Shown: positions 44,247-55,177 of the stretch, one piece after another | How positions within the stretch are numbered: the first letter of the stretch is position 1 | Layout: each line of letters opens with the position of its first letter | Source of the DNA: Bartonella vinsonii subsp. berkhoffii ATCC 51672 | GTDB lineage: Bacteria; Pseudomonadota; Alphaproteobacteria; Rhizobiales; Rhizobiaceae | Reading direction: 5' to 3' | Assembly (NCBI RefSeq): GCF_902825225.1 | Contig: NZ_CADEAK010000003.1 | Span: forward strand, 124,001 to 188,000 | DNA: 64,000 nt | Translations under genes and position numbers: made by a program | The notes under the pieces: model-generated | Told to the model about the DNA's origin: nothing | The model's database searches: none | What the model saw: the letters and a program-made list of their open reading frames with translations, nothing else

Positions 44247-45908
44247 TCAATTTCTATCGCGAAAACGATTAACAATGGGATAACGACGATCACGTCCGAA
44301 GTTCTTATGACTGATTTTTACGCCGGGCGCAGATTGTCGTCTTTTGTATTCTGCACCATAAAGAAGGTGTTCAATTTTCTCAACCGTTTCGCGCAAATAC
44401 CCACGTTTAACAATATTACAAACACTCATGTCATTCTCTACAAAAGATTGCAAGATATCATCGAGAACAGGATAAGGAGGGAGAGAATCTTCGTCTTTTT
44501 GATTTTTCCGAAGTTCTGCGGAAGGTGCTTTTTCTATAATATTTTGTGGAATCACAATTCCTTCCGGTCCCCTCAAATTTTGCAAGTGGTTTTTATTGCG
44601 CCACTCAGCTAATGCATAAACCTGCATTTTATAAATATCTTTAAGAGGATTAAACCCTCCATTCATATCACCATAAAGTGTTGCATATCCCACAGCCATT
44701 TCTGACTTATTGCCTGTTGTTACCACCATTGAGCCAAATTTATTCGAAAGCGCCATCAAGATAGTGCCGCGTATACGACTTTGAAGATTTTCTTCTGTCA
44801 CATCAGATGGCAATCCTAAAAAAAGAGGCGCCATTGTATTTAAAAAAATCTCAACAGGTTGCACAATTGGTATTATTTGATAATCACATCCTAAAAGATG
44901 TGCACACTCTTTAGCATCTTTTAATGATTCTTGCGAAGTATAATGATAGGGCATCATCACAGTGCGAACTCTCTCAGCCCCCAGAGCATCTACCGCCATT
45001 GCCGTACAAAGAGCTGAATCAATTCCTCCTGAAAGTCCAAGAATGACATCTTTAAAACGGTTTTTATTAACATAGTCTCTCAAACCCAAAACACATGCTT
45101 GATAATCAGCAGCTAACCCATTGAGAAGATTTTCATTTGGACCAGAAACACATTGCCACCCTTTTATTGTTCGTTGCCAATGACTTATAGCAATATGGCT
45201 TTCAAAATGTTTCATTTGAAAGACTATTTTTCCTTGTCCATTTAACGCAAAAGACCCTCCATCAAAAACGAGCTCATCTTGCCCCCCCACTTGATTAGCA
45301 TAAATAATAGGCATGCCGGATTGGAGAGCTTGCGCACGAACAACTTCTATACGTTTTAGTGTTTTATTGTGAGAATAGGGGGATCCATTAAGGACAAGAA
45401 TGATCTCAGCTCCTTTATTGCCAAGCTCTGCACCCAGAGAAAGATCATTCCAAATATCCTCACAAATCACTATTCCTAGTCTTATCCCATGATAAACAAT
45501 CGGCTCAGGGCGAGGACCAGGAGAAAATAATCGCTTTTCATCAAATTCAGCATAATTAGGTAAATCAAACTTCAAGCCTTCAGCAATTATCTGTCCTTCA
45601 TCAAGAAGGACACCACCATTGTAAATATTACCATTACGCCTTAGTGGAAGACCAATAACGATCCCCGGTCCCCCTCTTGTTATCTTTGCTAATTCCTTAA
45701 CAGCATCTTTACATGTCTTTATAAAAGCAGGCTTAAGAACGAGATCTTCGGGCGGATAAGCACTGATAAAAAGCTCCGTGAATAAAACAAGATCAGCCCT
45801 CTCTTCTTTAGCCTTTTGGTACGCCATTACAGCAAGAGAAAAATTTCCTCCAATATCACCAACAACAGGATTTAATTGGGCAACTGCTACCCGAAAATTA
45901 TTTTTCAT
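44247..45908 (-). CDS. nadE: Glutamine-dependent NAD synthetase
   Basis: A 553-residue two-domain enzyme that amidates deamido-NAD. The N-terminal nitrilase-type glutaminase has the triad E45, K113 and C149 (IVICEDIW). The C-terminal ATP-pyrophosphatase domain has LSGGIDSAL starting at 292 and the TTGNKSEMAVGYATLYGD block. Only 10 bases separate it from the downstream gltX, so the two are likely co-transcribed. Together with nadK about 3 kb away it completes the NAD to NADP end of the pathway. Confidence 0.96.
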   Translation of the reverse strand: MKNNFRVAVAQLNPVVGDIGGNFSLAVMAYQKAKEERADLVLFTELFISAYPPEDLVLKPAFIKTCKDAVKELAKITRGGPGIVIGLPLRRNGNIYNGGVLLDEGQIIAEGLKFDLPNYAEFDEKRLFSPGPRPEPIVYHGIRLGIVICEDIWNDLSLGAELGNKGAEIILVLNGSPYSHNKTLKRIEVVRAQALQSGMPIIYANQVGGQDELVFDGGSFALNGQGKIVFQMKHFESHIAISHWQRTIKGWQCVSGPNENLLNGLAADYQACVLGLRDYVNKNRFKDVILGLSGGIDSALCTAMAVDALGAERVRTVMMPYHYTSQESLKDAKECAHLLGCDYQIIPIVQPVEIFLNTMAPLFLGLPSDVTEENLQSRIRGTILMALSNKFGSMVVTTGNKSEMAVGYATLYGDMNGGFNPLKDIYKMQVYALAEWRNKNHLQNLRGPEGIVIPQNIIEKAPSAELRKNQKDEDSLPPYPVLDDILQSFVENDMSVCNIVKRGYLRETVEKIEHLLYGAEYKRRQSAPGVKISHKNFGRDRRYPIVNRFRDRN

Positions 45909-46034
45909 ACCTTTATATCATTTCATCAATTTGCTGACTACACATCTATCTTAATCATCGGAAATATTCTTTTTTTAAAAAAACGCTTCTCTTATAAACA
46001 GCTTAAGATAAAAAAATGTTATGCAACTTTTTAT

Positions 46035-47414
46035 CTAACCATTTGCAACAAGAGCAAATGAATCAGAATTGCGGTTTTTTTTAAGAAGTTCCGCAACAAG
46101 AAAAGCTAATTCTAATGCTTGATCTGCATTTAATCGTGGATCACACTGCGTATGATAACGATTGGACAAATCTTCAACAGAGATAGCATGTGCCCCTCCT
46201 GTACATTCTGTCACATCACGACCAGTCATTTCAATATGAATCCCCCCTGGATACGTTCCTTCCTCACAGTGCACTGAAAAAAACTTCTCTACTTCCTTTA
46301 AAACATAATCAAAAGGGCGCGTTTTATAACCATTCACAGTAACCGTATTGCCATGCATTGGATCACACGACCATATAACCTTACGTTCTTCCCGTTCAAC
46401 TGCATGGATCAATTGAGGAAGATATTTTTCAACTTTATCATAACCAAAACGCGTAATGAGCGTCAATCGACCCAGTTCGTTTTCAGGATTTAGAATGTCA
46501 ATCAATCTCAAAAGCTCATCAGGTTCAAGAGAAGGGCCACACTTCAATCCTATAGGATTTTTAATACCGCGGCAATATTCAACGTGTGCATGATCAATTT
46601 GACGCGTGCGATCACCAATCCACAACATATGGCCAGATGTTGCATACCAATCTCCAGAAGTCGAATCAATCCGCGTTAAAGCCTCTTCATAGCCAAGCAA
46701 AAGTGCCTCATGGCTGGTATAAAAAGATGTTTCACGTAATGAAGAATTCGTTTTAGATGTAATCCCTATGGAACGCATAAAATCAATCGCTTCAGAAATA
46801 CGTTCTGCCAATAGCTTATAACGTTCGCCCTGTGGACTATTAGAAACGAAACTCAACATCCATGCATGAACATTTTCTAAATTGGCATATCCCCCTTGTG
46901 AAAAAGCACGCAACAAATTAAGCGTTGCTGCAGATTGGCGATAAGCCATAGACATCCTGTGTGGATCAGGAATACGAAAACCCGTTTCAAACTCAATGCC
47001 ATTAATAATATCCCCCCGATAAGAAGGAAGTTCAATACCTTCTCTGCTTTCAATATCAGAAGAGCGTGGCTTTGCAAACTGACCAGCAATACGACCGATT
47101 TTAACAACTGGTTTAAAACTACCAAAAGTTAAAACGATCGCCATTTGCAAAAATACACGAAAAAAATCACGAATGTTATCGGCTTCATGTTCTGCAAAGC
47201 TTTCTGCACAATCCCCACCTTGTAATAAAAAAGCCTGACCTTGTGTAACCGCTGCTAATTCATTTTTTAAATCACGGGCTTCACCGGCAAAAACTAAAGG
47301 AGGATAGCTCCTTAGCTTTCGTTCAACATCTGCTAACATAGATTGATCCGGATAAGCTGGAATTTGCTTAACTGGCCTTTCTCTCCAAGAGTTAGGTGCC
47401 CACTCTTTTATCAT
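46035..47414 (-). CDS. aroG: 3-deoxy-7-phosphoheptulonate synthase, class II
   Basis: First enzyme of the shikimate pathway, joining phosphoenolpyruvate and erythrose 4-phosphate. The protein is 459 residues and of the plant-like class II type. Motifs are [21 protein letters not shown] at the start, [27 protein letters not shown], and [11 protein letters not shown] with the metal ligands toward the C-terminus. It lies 74 bases downstream of gor on the same strand. Confidence 0.95.
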   Translation of the reverse strand: MIKEWAPNSWRERPVKQIPAYPDQSMLADVERKLRSYPPLVFAGEARDLKNELAAVTQGQAFLLQGGDCAESFAEHEADNIRDFFRVFLQMAIVLTFGSFKPVVKIGRIAGQFAKPRSSDIESREGIELPSYRGDIINGIEFETGFRIPDPHRMSMAYRQSAATLNLLRAFSQGGYANLENVHAWMLSFVSNSPQGERYKLLAERISEAIDFMRSIGITSKTNSSLRETSFYTSHEALLLGYEEALTRIDSTSGDWYATSGHMLWIGDRTRQIDHAHVEYCRGIKNPIGLKCGPSLEPDELLRLIDILNPENELGRLTLITRFGYDKVEKYLPQLIHAVEREERKVIWSCDPMHGNTVTVNGYKTRPFDYVLKEVEKFFSVHCEEGTYPGGIHIEMTGRDVTECTGGAHAISVEDLSNRYHTQCDPRLNADQALELAFLVAELLKKNRNSDSFALVANG

Positions 47415-47487
47415 TACACTCTCTCCAGAGCCTCAGTTCATAGTTTGTCACAGCAAAAGCTTCGTTGCCTACTATAATCTGCGCTCT

Positions 47488-48879
47488 TTAATTTTCTATT
47501 TTTTTCCCGTTTTCATATATATAACTTGGTTTATACATCGTTACTATTTCTTCTGCTATCGTTGGGTGCACCGCCATAGTTTCATCAAAGACATCCTTCG
47601 TCAACCTCCCCTTGAGTGATATGCCAAGGAGCTGCGCTATCTCACCAGCGTTTTCCCCTAAAATATGCGCCCCCACAACAATCCGACTTTCACCATCAAC
47701 AACAAGCTTCATAAACATTTTTTCTGAACTTCCAGAAAGAACATTGCGCATAGGACGAAAAACTGTACGATAAATCTCAAGACACTTATAACGATGTAAT
47801 GCATCTTCTTCTGAAAGACCGACTGTTCCAATCTCGGGTTGTGAAAAAACCACAGTGGTGATTAAATCATAATCAGGTGTCGTGGGGGTATTCTCAAATG
47901 CAGTCTTAACAAAACACATTGCATCATGAATCGCAACAGGTGTTAATTGAACATGACCTGTTACATCACCAACAGCCCAAATGTGGGGTACATTTGTTGT
48001 CATTCTTTCATCAACAACAACTGCACCAAATTCATTCACTTTAACACCTGCCCGCTCAAGTCTTAAACCTGTTGTATTTGGCACACGCCCCGTTGCTAAC
48101 ATAACCTGATCGGTCGTAATCGTTTGTCCACTTGATAAAACAACGTCATAACAATCTCCACTCGCTTGTACCTTGGAAACTGCGGCCTCATAAATAATAG
48201 AAATCCCTTTTTCAACCATTGCATCATGAAGCAACTGTCGTAAATCATAATCAAAATTACGAAGAATTAAATCCCCACGATGGAGTAATGTCGTTTTCAC
48301 ACCTAATTCATGAAAAATATTAGCAAATTCAACACCAATATACCCACCACCAACAATGACTATTGATTTTGGGAGTTTTTTAAGATCAAAAATTTCATTA
48401 GAAGTAAGGCACACATCACTACCTTTTATCGCAGTATTTGGCGCAATTTTTGCCCCCGTTGCGATTAAAATCTTTTCTGCGCTGACCCGTTCGCCTGTTT
48501 CTAAAAGCTCTAATGTATGATCATCCACAAAGGCCGCACGACTTTCATAGATATGAACATTATTATCTTGCAAACCCTTGCGATAAAGCCCTTCTAATCT
48601 TGATATTTCTGTATTTTTTGCTGCAACAAGTCTTTCCCAGCTAAAAATGGGATCAGCATATTTCCATCCAAAACCAACACTCTTCCTGAACTCTTTTGCA
48701 TATTGTGAAGCATAAACATACAATTTCTTGGGAACACAACCGCGAATAACACAAGTTCCCCCTATTCGATATTCTTCTGCTATAGCAACATGCTTCCCAA
48801 GACTTCCCGCGAGGCGTGCAGCACGCACTCCACCAGAACCGCTTCCAATAACGAACAAATCAAAGTCAAAAGATCTCAC
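47488..48879 (-). CDS. gor: Glutathione reductase
   Basis: An FAD disulfide reductase that regenerates glutathione with NADPH. The protein is 463 residues. It has the FAD motif GSGSGG (12-17), the redox pair C43-x4-C48 in GGTCVIRGCVPKK, the NADPH Rossmann motif GGGYIGVEFAN, and the C-terminal catalytic AVHPTIAEE. The cysteine context (VIRGCVPKK) is that of glutathione reductase rather than lipoamide dehydrogenase. The start is GTG, with AAGGAA upstream. Confidence 0.95.
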   Translation of the reverse strand: MRSFDFDLFVIGSGSGGVRAARLAGSLGKHVAIAEEYRIGGTCVIRGCVPKKLYVYASQYAKEFRKSVGFGWKYADPIFSWERLVAAKNTEISRLEGLYRKGLQDNNVHIYESRAAFVDDHTLELLETGERVSAEKILIATGAKIAPNTAIKGSDVCLTSNEIFDLKKLPKSIVIVGGGYIGVEFANIFHELGVKTTLLHRGDLILRNFDYDLRQLLHDAMVEKGISIIYEAAVSKVQASGDCYDVVLSSGQTITTDQVMLATGRVPNTTGLRLERAGVKVNEFGAVVVDERMTTNVPHIWAVGDVTGHVQLTPVAIHDAMCFVKTAFENTPTTPDYDLITTVVFSQPEIGTVGLSEEDALHRYKCLEIYRTVFRPMRNVLSGSSEKMFMKLVVDGESRIVVGAHILGENAGEIAQLLGISLKGRLTKDVFDETMAVHPTIAEEIVTMYKPSYIYENGKKIEN

Positions 48880-49006
48880 GAACTATTCCTTCTCACATGT
48901 CTGCAGCAATAGGCTATGGTCATTTATAATAAAATGAAAGTCTTTTTTGTTTCCAAATACTCTTTTTTCTACAAAGTGCCCCCCCTTTAAAAGTCTTCTT
49001 TTTATT

Positions 49007-49033
49007 AAAAACGGCGGGAAAACCGCCGTTTTT
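49007..49033. terminator. Intrinsic terminator (usable in both directions)
   Basis: Arms 49011-49017 and 49023-49029 (ACGGCGG and its complement) form a GC-rich stem flanked by A-run and T-run, so it can end transcription in either direction. It lies about 50 bases past the stop of the DUF2059 gene and upstream of gor. Confidence 0.88.
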
Positions 49034-49082
49034 TTTCTAAATAAACTAAAAATCGCACATGATTGTTACGATACCAATCAAA

Positions 49083-49640
49083 TTATTTTTTCTTTTCTGA
49101 AGAGCTTGATTTATTAGGTGTAACGGAGTTGTTCAAATTAAGTGTTTCAGACATCTCTTTTCTTACATTTTTTATAAGATCCTGCATAAGCACAGAACGC
49201 CATGTATCAAATGTAGAATAAGCATCACGCGCAATATTTGGAACTTCTGTCAAAAACTTTTTACCGGTATCAGAATTGTAGAATTCCGTTATTGCATCAA
49301 GCTCTTTTTGCGTAAAATATTTTGCATAAACATGGGCAATCTCTTTTTCTAAATCAGAACGTCGTTTAGCCAAAGCAAGTGCCTGCTTATCAACAATATC
49401 AGAAATAGATGCTGCCAAATTGGGATCATCCCTCATCAGTTCTGTTTTGAGATCATCTGCTGCATTTGGTAAAAAGCCATCAAATTGATCAGTTGCGTGA
49501 ATAGCACGTATAGCTTTTCTAGCTGAATCTAAATGTTGATCACTCACACCTTGTGCATAAGCCATTCCAACATTCACAACAAAAACGGCAACGACACCTA
49601 AATACATGACAAAATGCTGAAAAGAAAATATTTTTTTCAT
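49083..49640 (-). CDS. DUF2059 periplasmic protein
   Basis: A 185-residue exported protein with a signal peptide (cleavage after AYA, about residue 29). The body is helical: AIRAIHATDQFDGFLPNAAD and a C-terminal DUF2059 block (AKYFTQKELDAITEFYNSDTGKKFL, IARDAYSTFDTWR). The C-terminus is Ser/Lys-rich (SSSEKKK). Function is unknown. It lies downstream of rpiA on the same strand with a gap of 90 bases, and ends at a strong terminator. Confidence 0.88.
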   Translation of the reverse strand: MKKIFSFQHFVMYLGVVAVFVVNVGMAYAQGVSDQHLDSARKAIRAIHATDQFDGFLPNAADDLKTELMRDDPNLAASISDIVDKQALALAKRRSDLEKEIAHVYAKYFTQKELDAITEFYNSDTGKKFLTEVPNIARDAYSTFDTWRSVLMQDLIKNVRKEMSETLNLNNSVTPNKSSSSEKKK

Positions 49641-49730
49641 TTAATGATTACCCCGATAATTAATTATTCAAAATTTCAATACTTTTTATTTATCATATTG
49701 TGCTAACATATCATGATGAAACTGTCTTCT

Positions 49731-50435
49731 CTAAAAGTCAAAAGTTTCTAAAACTTTTGTTTGACCATTTGCCATAGCCACAATCGCACGTGAAGCCAAT
49801 CCTAAAAAAAGACCATGCTCTACAACACCAGGAATGGCAAGAAGTGCTTCTGATAAGAGTTTCGGTTGCAAAATACATCCCCAAAACGCATCAAAAATAA
49901 AGTGACCACCATCTGTTTCAAAAGGATTTTCTCCATTCATCCGTAATGCAATTTTTCCAGAAAGCCCTAAATCATCAGCTACTTTTTCGATGGCTCTGCG
50001 TGTCGCATGCATACCAAACGGATTGACTTCTATTGGCAATGCAAAAGCACCAAGTCTTTTGACTATCTTTGTTTCATCAGCGATAATAAGCATTGTATGA
50101 GATGCTGCGGCCACAATTTTTTCATGCAACAATGCCCCACCTCCCCCTTTAATGAGAGACATCTCTGGACCAATTTCATCTGCCCCATCAATATCAAGAT
50201 CTAGTTCAGGCATTTGTTCCAAAGTACTGAGAGGCACACCAAATTTACGACAAAGTTGTTCAGAATTTCGTGAGGTAGCAACACCTGTCACGCGCAAACC
50301 ATCCGCAACACACTCACCAAGAAGGCGAATAAATTCATTGACTGTCGAACCAGATCCGATACCAAGCCGCATATCATCTTCAATAAATTCAAGCGCTTTA
50401 AGAGCCGCCATTTTTTTTAACTGCTGAACATTCAT
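49731..50435 (-). CDS. rpiA: Ribose-5-phosphate isomerase A
   Basis: RpiA interconverts ribose 5-phosphate and ribulose 5-phosphate. The protein is 234 residues, usual length. Conserved blocks are [13 protein letters not shown] (phosphate loop), [12 protein letters not shown] (catalytic Asp pair), [15 protein letters not shown] (catalytic Glu/Lys) and VEVNPFG. The start is ATG at 50435. The DUF2059 gene follows on the same strand. Confidence 0.96.
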   Translation of the reverse strand: MNVQQLKKMAALKALEFIEDDMRLGIGSGSTVNEFIRLLGECVADGLRVTGVATSRNSEQLCRKFGVPLSTLEQMPELDLDIDGADEIGPEMSLIKGGGGALLHEKIVAAASHTMLIIADETKIVKRLGAFALPIEVNPFGMHATRRAIEKVADDLGLSGKIALRMNGENPFETDGGHFIFDAFWGCILQPKLLSEALLAIPGVVEHGLFLGLASRAIVAMANGQTKVLETFDF

Positions 50436-50756
50436 GAATATTTTACCTTTGTACCAACCAGTGACATTTACTCAAGACTTATAACAAAGAGTAGCCCATT
50501 GCATTAATCTATCATCAATTTATTCATCACCTTTTGATTGAAAAAATGTTCATTATTATAAGCCATAGAACAATAATAAAACGGAATGATTAACAATTTT
50601 ATCTCTTTATAAAATTTATTGACATTTTCCATAATCAATAAGCCTTTTTGGTTTAGCTTTCACTATCAAAATTGTTCGTTTTTTTGAAAAACCGTGAATC
50701 ATCGGTTAGCTTTTGTGGAATTGACAATTCAAAACTAGAAAAATAACAAAGCATAA
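50436..50756. other. Gap between comEC and rpiA
   Basis: About 320 bases, AT-rich. It should hold the rpiA promoter, and the comEC transcript ends here. I see no gene and no clear terminator. Confidence 0.45.
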
Positions 50757-53096
50757 TTAAAAAATGCGCCGATCATTTTTTATTCTATAGTTCTCTAGAA
50801 AAGATGAAGAATGCGATAAATTGTACGATTTTTGTGAATGCTGTCTGTGTATATTCCACGGTCTATGAAAACTCATTGACGACCAAATGATATCTCCACT
50901 TTTGGTCATCATCATGCTCCCTCGTGATAACAATTGTTGGCGCGTAAATATTATTTTTGCCTTTTTGTTACATGTTTGACCACTCATTGCAAATGTCTTA
51001 ATCAGAATATCTGCCTCTACACATTGATCTGTTTCTCCACGCAACACAACCACTTTCGATCCATTTTCTAATAAGGATACACATACATGATTATCACAAA
51101 CAAACTGTTCCTTAAATGAAGGACCATATTTTGTTGGTTTAATTGTCTCATTCACACGAAATGATTTTTCCCATATGGATGTCGTGAATAGAGAAAAGTG
51201 GTAACGATCAATATATAATTTCTTTTTATTAACAACACCCACGAGCCTCATATTGTCTGCTATAATGAGTTGCACAGGTGAATGCATCCCGCAAATGTAA
51301 AGACCAGCCAAAATAAAGAAACTAAAAAAGAGCCTGATGGATGTTTTACAAAAAATCAGTCCAGTCAAACCTATACTTAATAACACCAAGGCAGATAATG
51401 GCATAAATCCAGGATTCAAATCAGGGGAAATGGCCTTTATAGTGTGAGCAATTTTTATCACAAGACCAACACCAAAACCCATAATTTGAAGTGGTAACCA
51501 TTCACCCCCCCAAAACATTGTAAGACCTGCAATTAATCCGAAAGGTATGATGAGGATTGACACTATAGGCAAAGCTAAAGCATTGCTAATAATACTAAAA
51601 AATGCAATATTGGAAAAATGATAAGCAGCGTAAATTCCACTAGCAGTTCCCGCTACGAATGAAGATATGCATATTGAAAGTATCGATAAAAACGCAACAT
51701 CAATCACTCCACCTCCAACATAAGAGGGGGTTGTTTTTCTTTTACGAAAAAATGACTGCACACTCCACCAGTCAAAAGAGGCAATTAAAGCTGCGGTTGC
51801 AGAAAAAGACATTTGAAAGCTTGGGCCTAATATTTCATGGGGTCCAATAGCCAGAGTTATCAAACCTGCAATAGCAAAATTACGCATTGTGACAGCAGAA
51901 CGATTACACAATACAGCAACCAACATAACGGCAATCATTACAAAACTTCTCTGGGCGGATACAGCCATACCAGACAGTAACAAATAAAAAGCTGTCATCA
52001 TTAATGCAGCAATAGCAGCAAATTTTTTAGCGGAATAATAGGATGAGAAAACCGGAAAAAGTGCTAAAAAACTACGGATACTGACAAAAACTATGCCACT
52101 CAATAAAGCCATATGCAAACCTGATATTGATAAAATGTGCGCTAATCCAGCTGTACGCAATGCTTCGTTTATATCCTTTGAAATACCTCCCCGCTGTCCC
52201 GTTATAAGAGCAGCCGCAACACTTCCCTTTTCTTGATCAATTGCCATACGGATTTTTTGCGTCATATTCGTCCGTAAATTTTCAATTTTTTGTAGGACTA
52301 TCCCTAATATTCCATCGGGCTTTGAAACTGATATTTTAACTGGCTTTCCCAAGAAAATTCCCTGCGCCCCAATTCTTTTGAAATAATTATGGAAACTAAA
52401 ATCATAGCCTCCTGGACGTACCGGCCCAGATAATGCACGCATTTTGACTTTCCCATAGAGGCCATCACCAATTGCCAATCCATGTGGTAAATGTCTTGCA
52501 GACAAATGAATACGATGAGGAGCATGATGTAATACTGGCTTTTCTGTGCTCAAAACATCTAGAACTAAACGAAATTCCCCCTTTTTCCTTGACTCAATAG
52601 AAAAAATTCTTCCCGTTAACGTAGTGATGATATCGCTGCTCAGCATTGGTGTAGAAATACGCCATGTTTCTACTTTTGCAGCCAAAGCACCCAATACAAT
52701 ACAAAACAGAAATCCCGTGATAATCCATATTGTCCGGTAAAAACGCAAAGTAAAGAGTATTCCAAGAAAGAAGCTCACCAATATCCCAAACTGTCCCCAA
52801 CTTGGCTCTTGCTCTAAACTAAAATAAAAAATGATTCCTATGGAAAAAAAGACTAAAACCAATGAAAAAAGAATTCCAAAAGAGATTTCTTTGTTTATGC
52901 AATCTACCAACCACTTCCCAAAAAGAGTTATTGCCTCTTCTAAAGGTGTCAAAAAAAGAATTTTTTGTTTGTTACAGCTTTTGTTATTTTTTTTATAAAG
53001 GATAAAAAATGTATCTTGCCGTAGAAAATTCGATTTTTTTCCTTCTGTTATAACGCTTCTGGATAAAACATTCTTAACTTTATTGTGATTAAACAT
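50757..53096 (-). CDS. comEC: ComEC/Rec2-family competence membrane protein
   Basis: A 779-residue polytopic protein, presumed inner-membrane DNA-uptake channel. After a hydrophilic start come several membrane segments (about 80-140), an OB-like soluble domain (RIFSIESRKKGEFRLVLDV), and the competence core HILSISGLHMALLSGIVFVS followed by about eight membrane segments. A C-terminal soluble part follows. I see no HxHxDH metallo-beta-lactamase motif, which many ComEC proteins have. The start is ATG at 53096, with GGGGGA eight bases upstream. It is divergent from gltX. Whether this organism is naturally competent is unknown. Confidence 0.9.
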   Translation of the reverse strand: MFNHNKVKNVLSRSVITEGKKSNFLRQDTFFILYKKNNKSCNKQKILFLTPLEEAITLFGKWLVDCINKEISFGILFSLVLVFFSIGIIFYFSLEQEPSWGQFGILVSFFLGILFTLRFYRTIWIITGFLFCIVLGALAAKVETWRISTPMLSSDIITTLTGRIFSIESRKKGEFRLVLDVLSTEKPVLHHAPHRIHLSARHLPHGLAIGDGLYGKVKMRALSGPVRPGGYDFSFHNYFKRIGAQGIFLGKPVKISVSKPDGILGIVLQKIENLRTNMTQKIRMAIDQEKGSVAAALITGQRGGISKDINEALRTAGLAHILSISGLHMALLSGIVFVSIRSFLALFPVFSSYYSAKKFAAIAALMMTAFYLLLSGMAVSAQRSFVMIAVMLVAVLCNRSAVTMRNFAIAGLITLAIGPHEILGPSFQMSFSATAALIASFDWWSVQSFFRKRKTTPSYVGGGVIDVAFLSILSICISSFVAGTASGIYAAYHFSNIAFFSIISNALALPIVSILIIPFGLIAGLTMFWGGEWLPLQIMGFGVGLVIKIAHTIKAISPDLNPGFMPLSALVLLSIGLTGLIFCKTSIRLFFSFFILAGLYICGMHSPVQLIIADNMRLVGVVNKKKLYIDRYHFSLFTTSIWEKSFRVNETIKPTKYGPSFKEQFVCDNHVCVSLLENGSKVVVLRGETDQCVEADILIKTFAMSGQTCNKKAKIIFTRQQLLSRGSMMMTKSGDIIWSSMSFHRPWNIHRQHSQKSYNLSHSSSFLENYRIKNDRRIF

Positions 53097-53204
53097 TTGC
53101 AAATCCCCCACTTTACTTGCAACGCAGCTATTGCACCCGCTAGGCTAACATAATATTTCCATAAAGTTCTATAAATAACGTCTTAATTTTAAAGGAAGAT
53201 ATCC

Positions 53205-54635
53205 GTGTCCGTTATTACCCGATTTGCCCCCTCACCAACAGGTTTTCTTCATATCGGAGGGGCTCGTACGGCCCTCTTTAATTGGCTTTATGCCAAACAT
53301 ACTGGTGGTAAAATGCTTCTCCGTATTGAAGATACTGATCGAGAACGTTCGACAGAAGCAGCTGTAAAAGCCATTATAGATGGCTTGCACTGGATGGGAC
53401 TGGACTATGATGGTGTCCCTATTTCGCAATTTGAACGAGCAGAACGTCATCGCCAAGTTGCTGAACAATTGGTAAAAGAAGGCAAAGCTTATTATTGTTA
53501 TGCTTCTCCTGAAGAATTGGCTGAAATGCGTGAAAATGCCCGAGCAGAAGGGCGTCCACCACGTTATGATGGACGTTGGCGGGATCGTAATATTTCTCAA
53601 GCTCCTAAAGACATCAAGCCTGTTATTCGCATTAAAGCACCCCAAGATGGAGAAACAATTGTGCATGACCGTGTTCAAGGTGATGTTCGTTTTCCTAATA
53701 AAGATCTGGACGATTTTATCATTTTGCGTTCTGATGGTTCACCTACCTATATGCATGCCGTCGTCGTTGATGATCATGATATGAGTGTAACCCATATCAT
53801 ACGTGGTGATGATCATCTTACAAATGCAGCTCGTCAAACAATCATCTTCAATGCAATGGAGTGGAATATTCCTGTTATGGCACATATTCCACTTATCCAT
53901 GGTGAAAATGGTGCAAAACTCTCAAAGCGGCATGGTGCATTAGGTGTCGATGCCTATCGCACAATGGGATACCTTCCTGCTGCGTTGCGTAATTACCTCG
54001 TCCGTCTAGGATGGAGCCATGGTGATAATGAACTCATGTCACTCGAAGATATGATTTCTTGGTTTGATATTGATGATATTAATAAAGGTGCAGCCCGTTT
54101 TGATCTCAAAAAGCTCGATGCTATCAATGGACACTATATACGCACAAGCAATGATCAAGACCTCTTTGAGGCTGCTCTTAACATTTTACCAGAAATTGAA
54201 GATAAATTACAAATAATGAAAAGGCTCGATGAAAAAGCCCGTACTCAATTTTTAAAAGCGATCCCCAATTTGAAAGAACGTTCAAAAACACTATGCGAAC
54301 TCATTGACAATGCCTCCTTCATTTTTGCACAAAGGCCATTACAGCTTGATGAAAAAGCACAAATGCTTCTAAATAAAAATGGACAGTCCATTTTAAAGGG
54401 TCTTTATCTTACCCTGAAAGCATGCCCCTCTTGGGAATCAAAAACGCTCGATGAAGCTCTCCGATCTTATGCACAAACACAGGATCTGAAATTTGGCTCT
54501 ATTGCTCAACCTCTTCGAGCTGTTCTCACAGGACGCACAACATCACCTGGAGTTTTTGATGTTCTCCTTTTATTGGGACGAGATGAATCTCTCAACCGTA
54601 TCAATGACCAACTCATAAAAACGACATGTACATAA
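53205..54635 (+). CDS. gltX: Glutamyl-tRNA synthetase, first copy
   Basis: A 476-residue class I synthetase. Motifs are [21 protein letters not shown] (HIGH), [34 protein letters not shown]-type block around residues 180-205, and the KMSKS loop as [11 protein letters not shown]. The start is GTG at 53205, with AAAGGAAG upstream. It is divergent from comEC and followed by gltA, the order seen in Brucella and relatives. It is only distantly related to the second copy at 42857. Confidence 0.96.
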   Translation: MSVITRFAPSPTGFLHIGGARTALFNWLYAKHTGGKMLLRIEDTDRERSTEAAVKAIIDGLHWMGLDYDGVPISQFERAERHRQVAEQLVKEGKAYYCYASPEELAEMRENARAEGRPPRYDGRWRDRNISQAPKDIKPVIRIKAPQDGETIVHDRVQGDVRFPNKDLDDFIILRSDGSPTYMHAVVVDDHDMSVTHIIRGDDHLTNAARQTIIFNAMEWNIPVMAHIPLIHGENGAKLSKRHGALGVDAYRTMGYLPAALRNYLVRLGWSHGDNELMSLEDMISWFDIDDINKGAARFDLKKLDAINGHYIRTSNDQDLFEAALNILPEIEDKLQIMKRLDEKARTQFLKAIPNLKERSKTLCELIDNASFIFAQRPLQLDEKAQMLLNKNGQSILKGLYLTLKACPSWESKTLDEALRSYAQTQDLKFGSIAQPLRAVLTGRTTSPGVFDVLLLLGRDESLNRINDQLIKTTCT

Positions 54636-55177
54636 CTTATCAACGGGATGCGTATTATGATCAAGATTTTGATTTTAAAATAATTTGTTGTTTCACATAT
54701 TTAATGAGAGAGCTGAATGCTGGAAGATTTTCTTATTTTAACGCATAGTAAATTTAAAAACTGTACGCTTACTTTTACAAAAGAAATCTATGTCTGGATA
54801 CAAACATTTAAAAATAGATGTGAAAATGCCTCTTAAGTATCTATGCCAAGATCAATCATAACATTGAAAGGTGGTAGATTAACGACGCTGCTGGTTCATT
54901 CTTGATAAGCTTAAAAACAGTAGCGTCTATTGGATTTTACATTATACCATTCACGTACCAATGCTTCCATACAAAATAAAAATTATCTTTTCTCTTGAGT
55001 TATTAAAATATACATTTTCTAAAATTACAGATAAAAAGTATTTTTTAGATTGCATGTGTCATCTTTTAGGGTAAATCTACCCTTCAATACAGGAGGAGAA
55101 GCTTCCATGATATATCTCCCCACTTGATAAAGCAAAATCTTGATTTTTAGAAGCGGAGGATCTGAAAGGAATATCTA
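54636..55177. other. Gap between gltX and gltA with two hairpins
   Basis: About 540 bases. A stem of ten pairs is formed by 54884-54893 and 54918-54927 (one G-U), with a 24-base loop. A perfect six-pair stem lies at 55068-55083. A strong AGGAGG at 55091 precedes a six-codon frame at 55107-55127. The gltA promoter must be here too. Confidence 0.45.
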
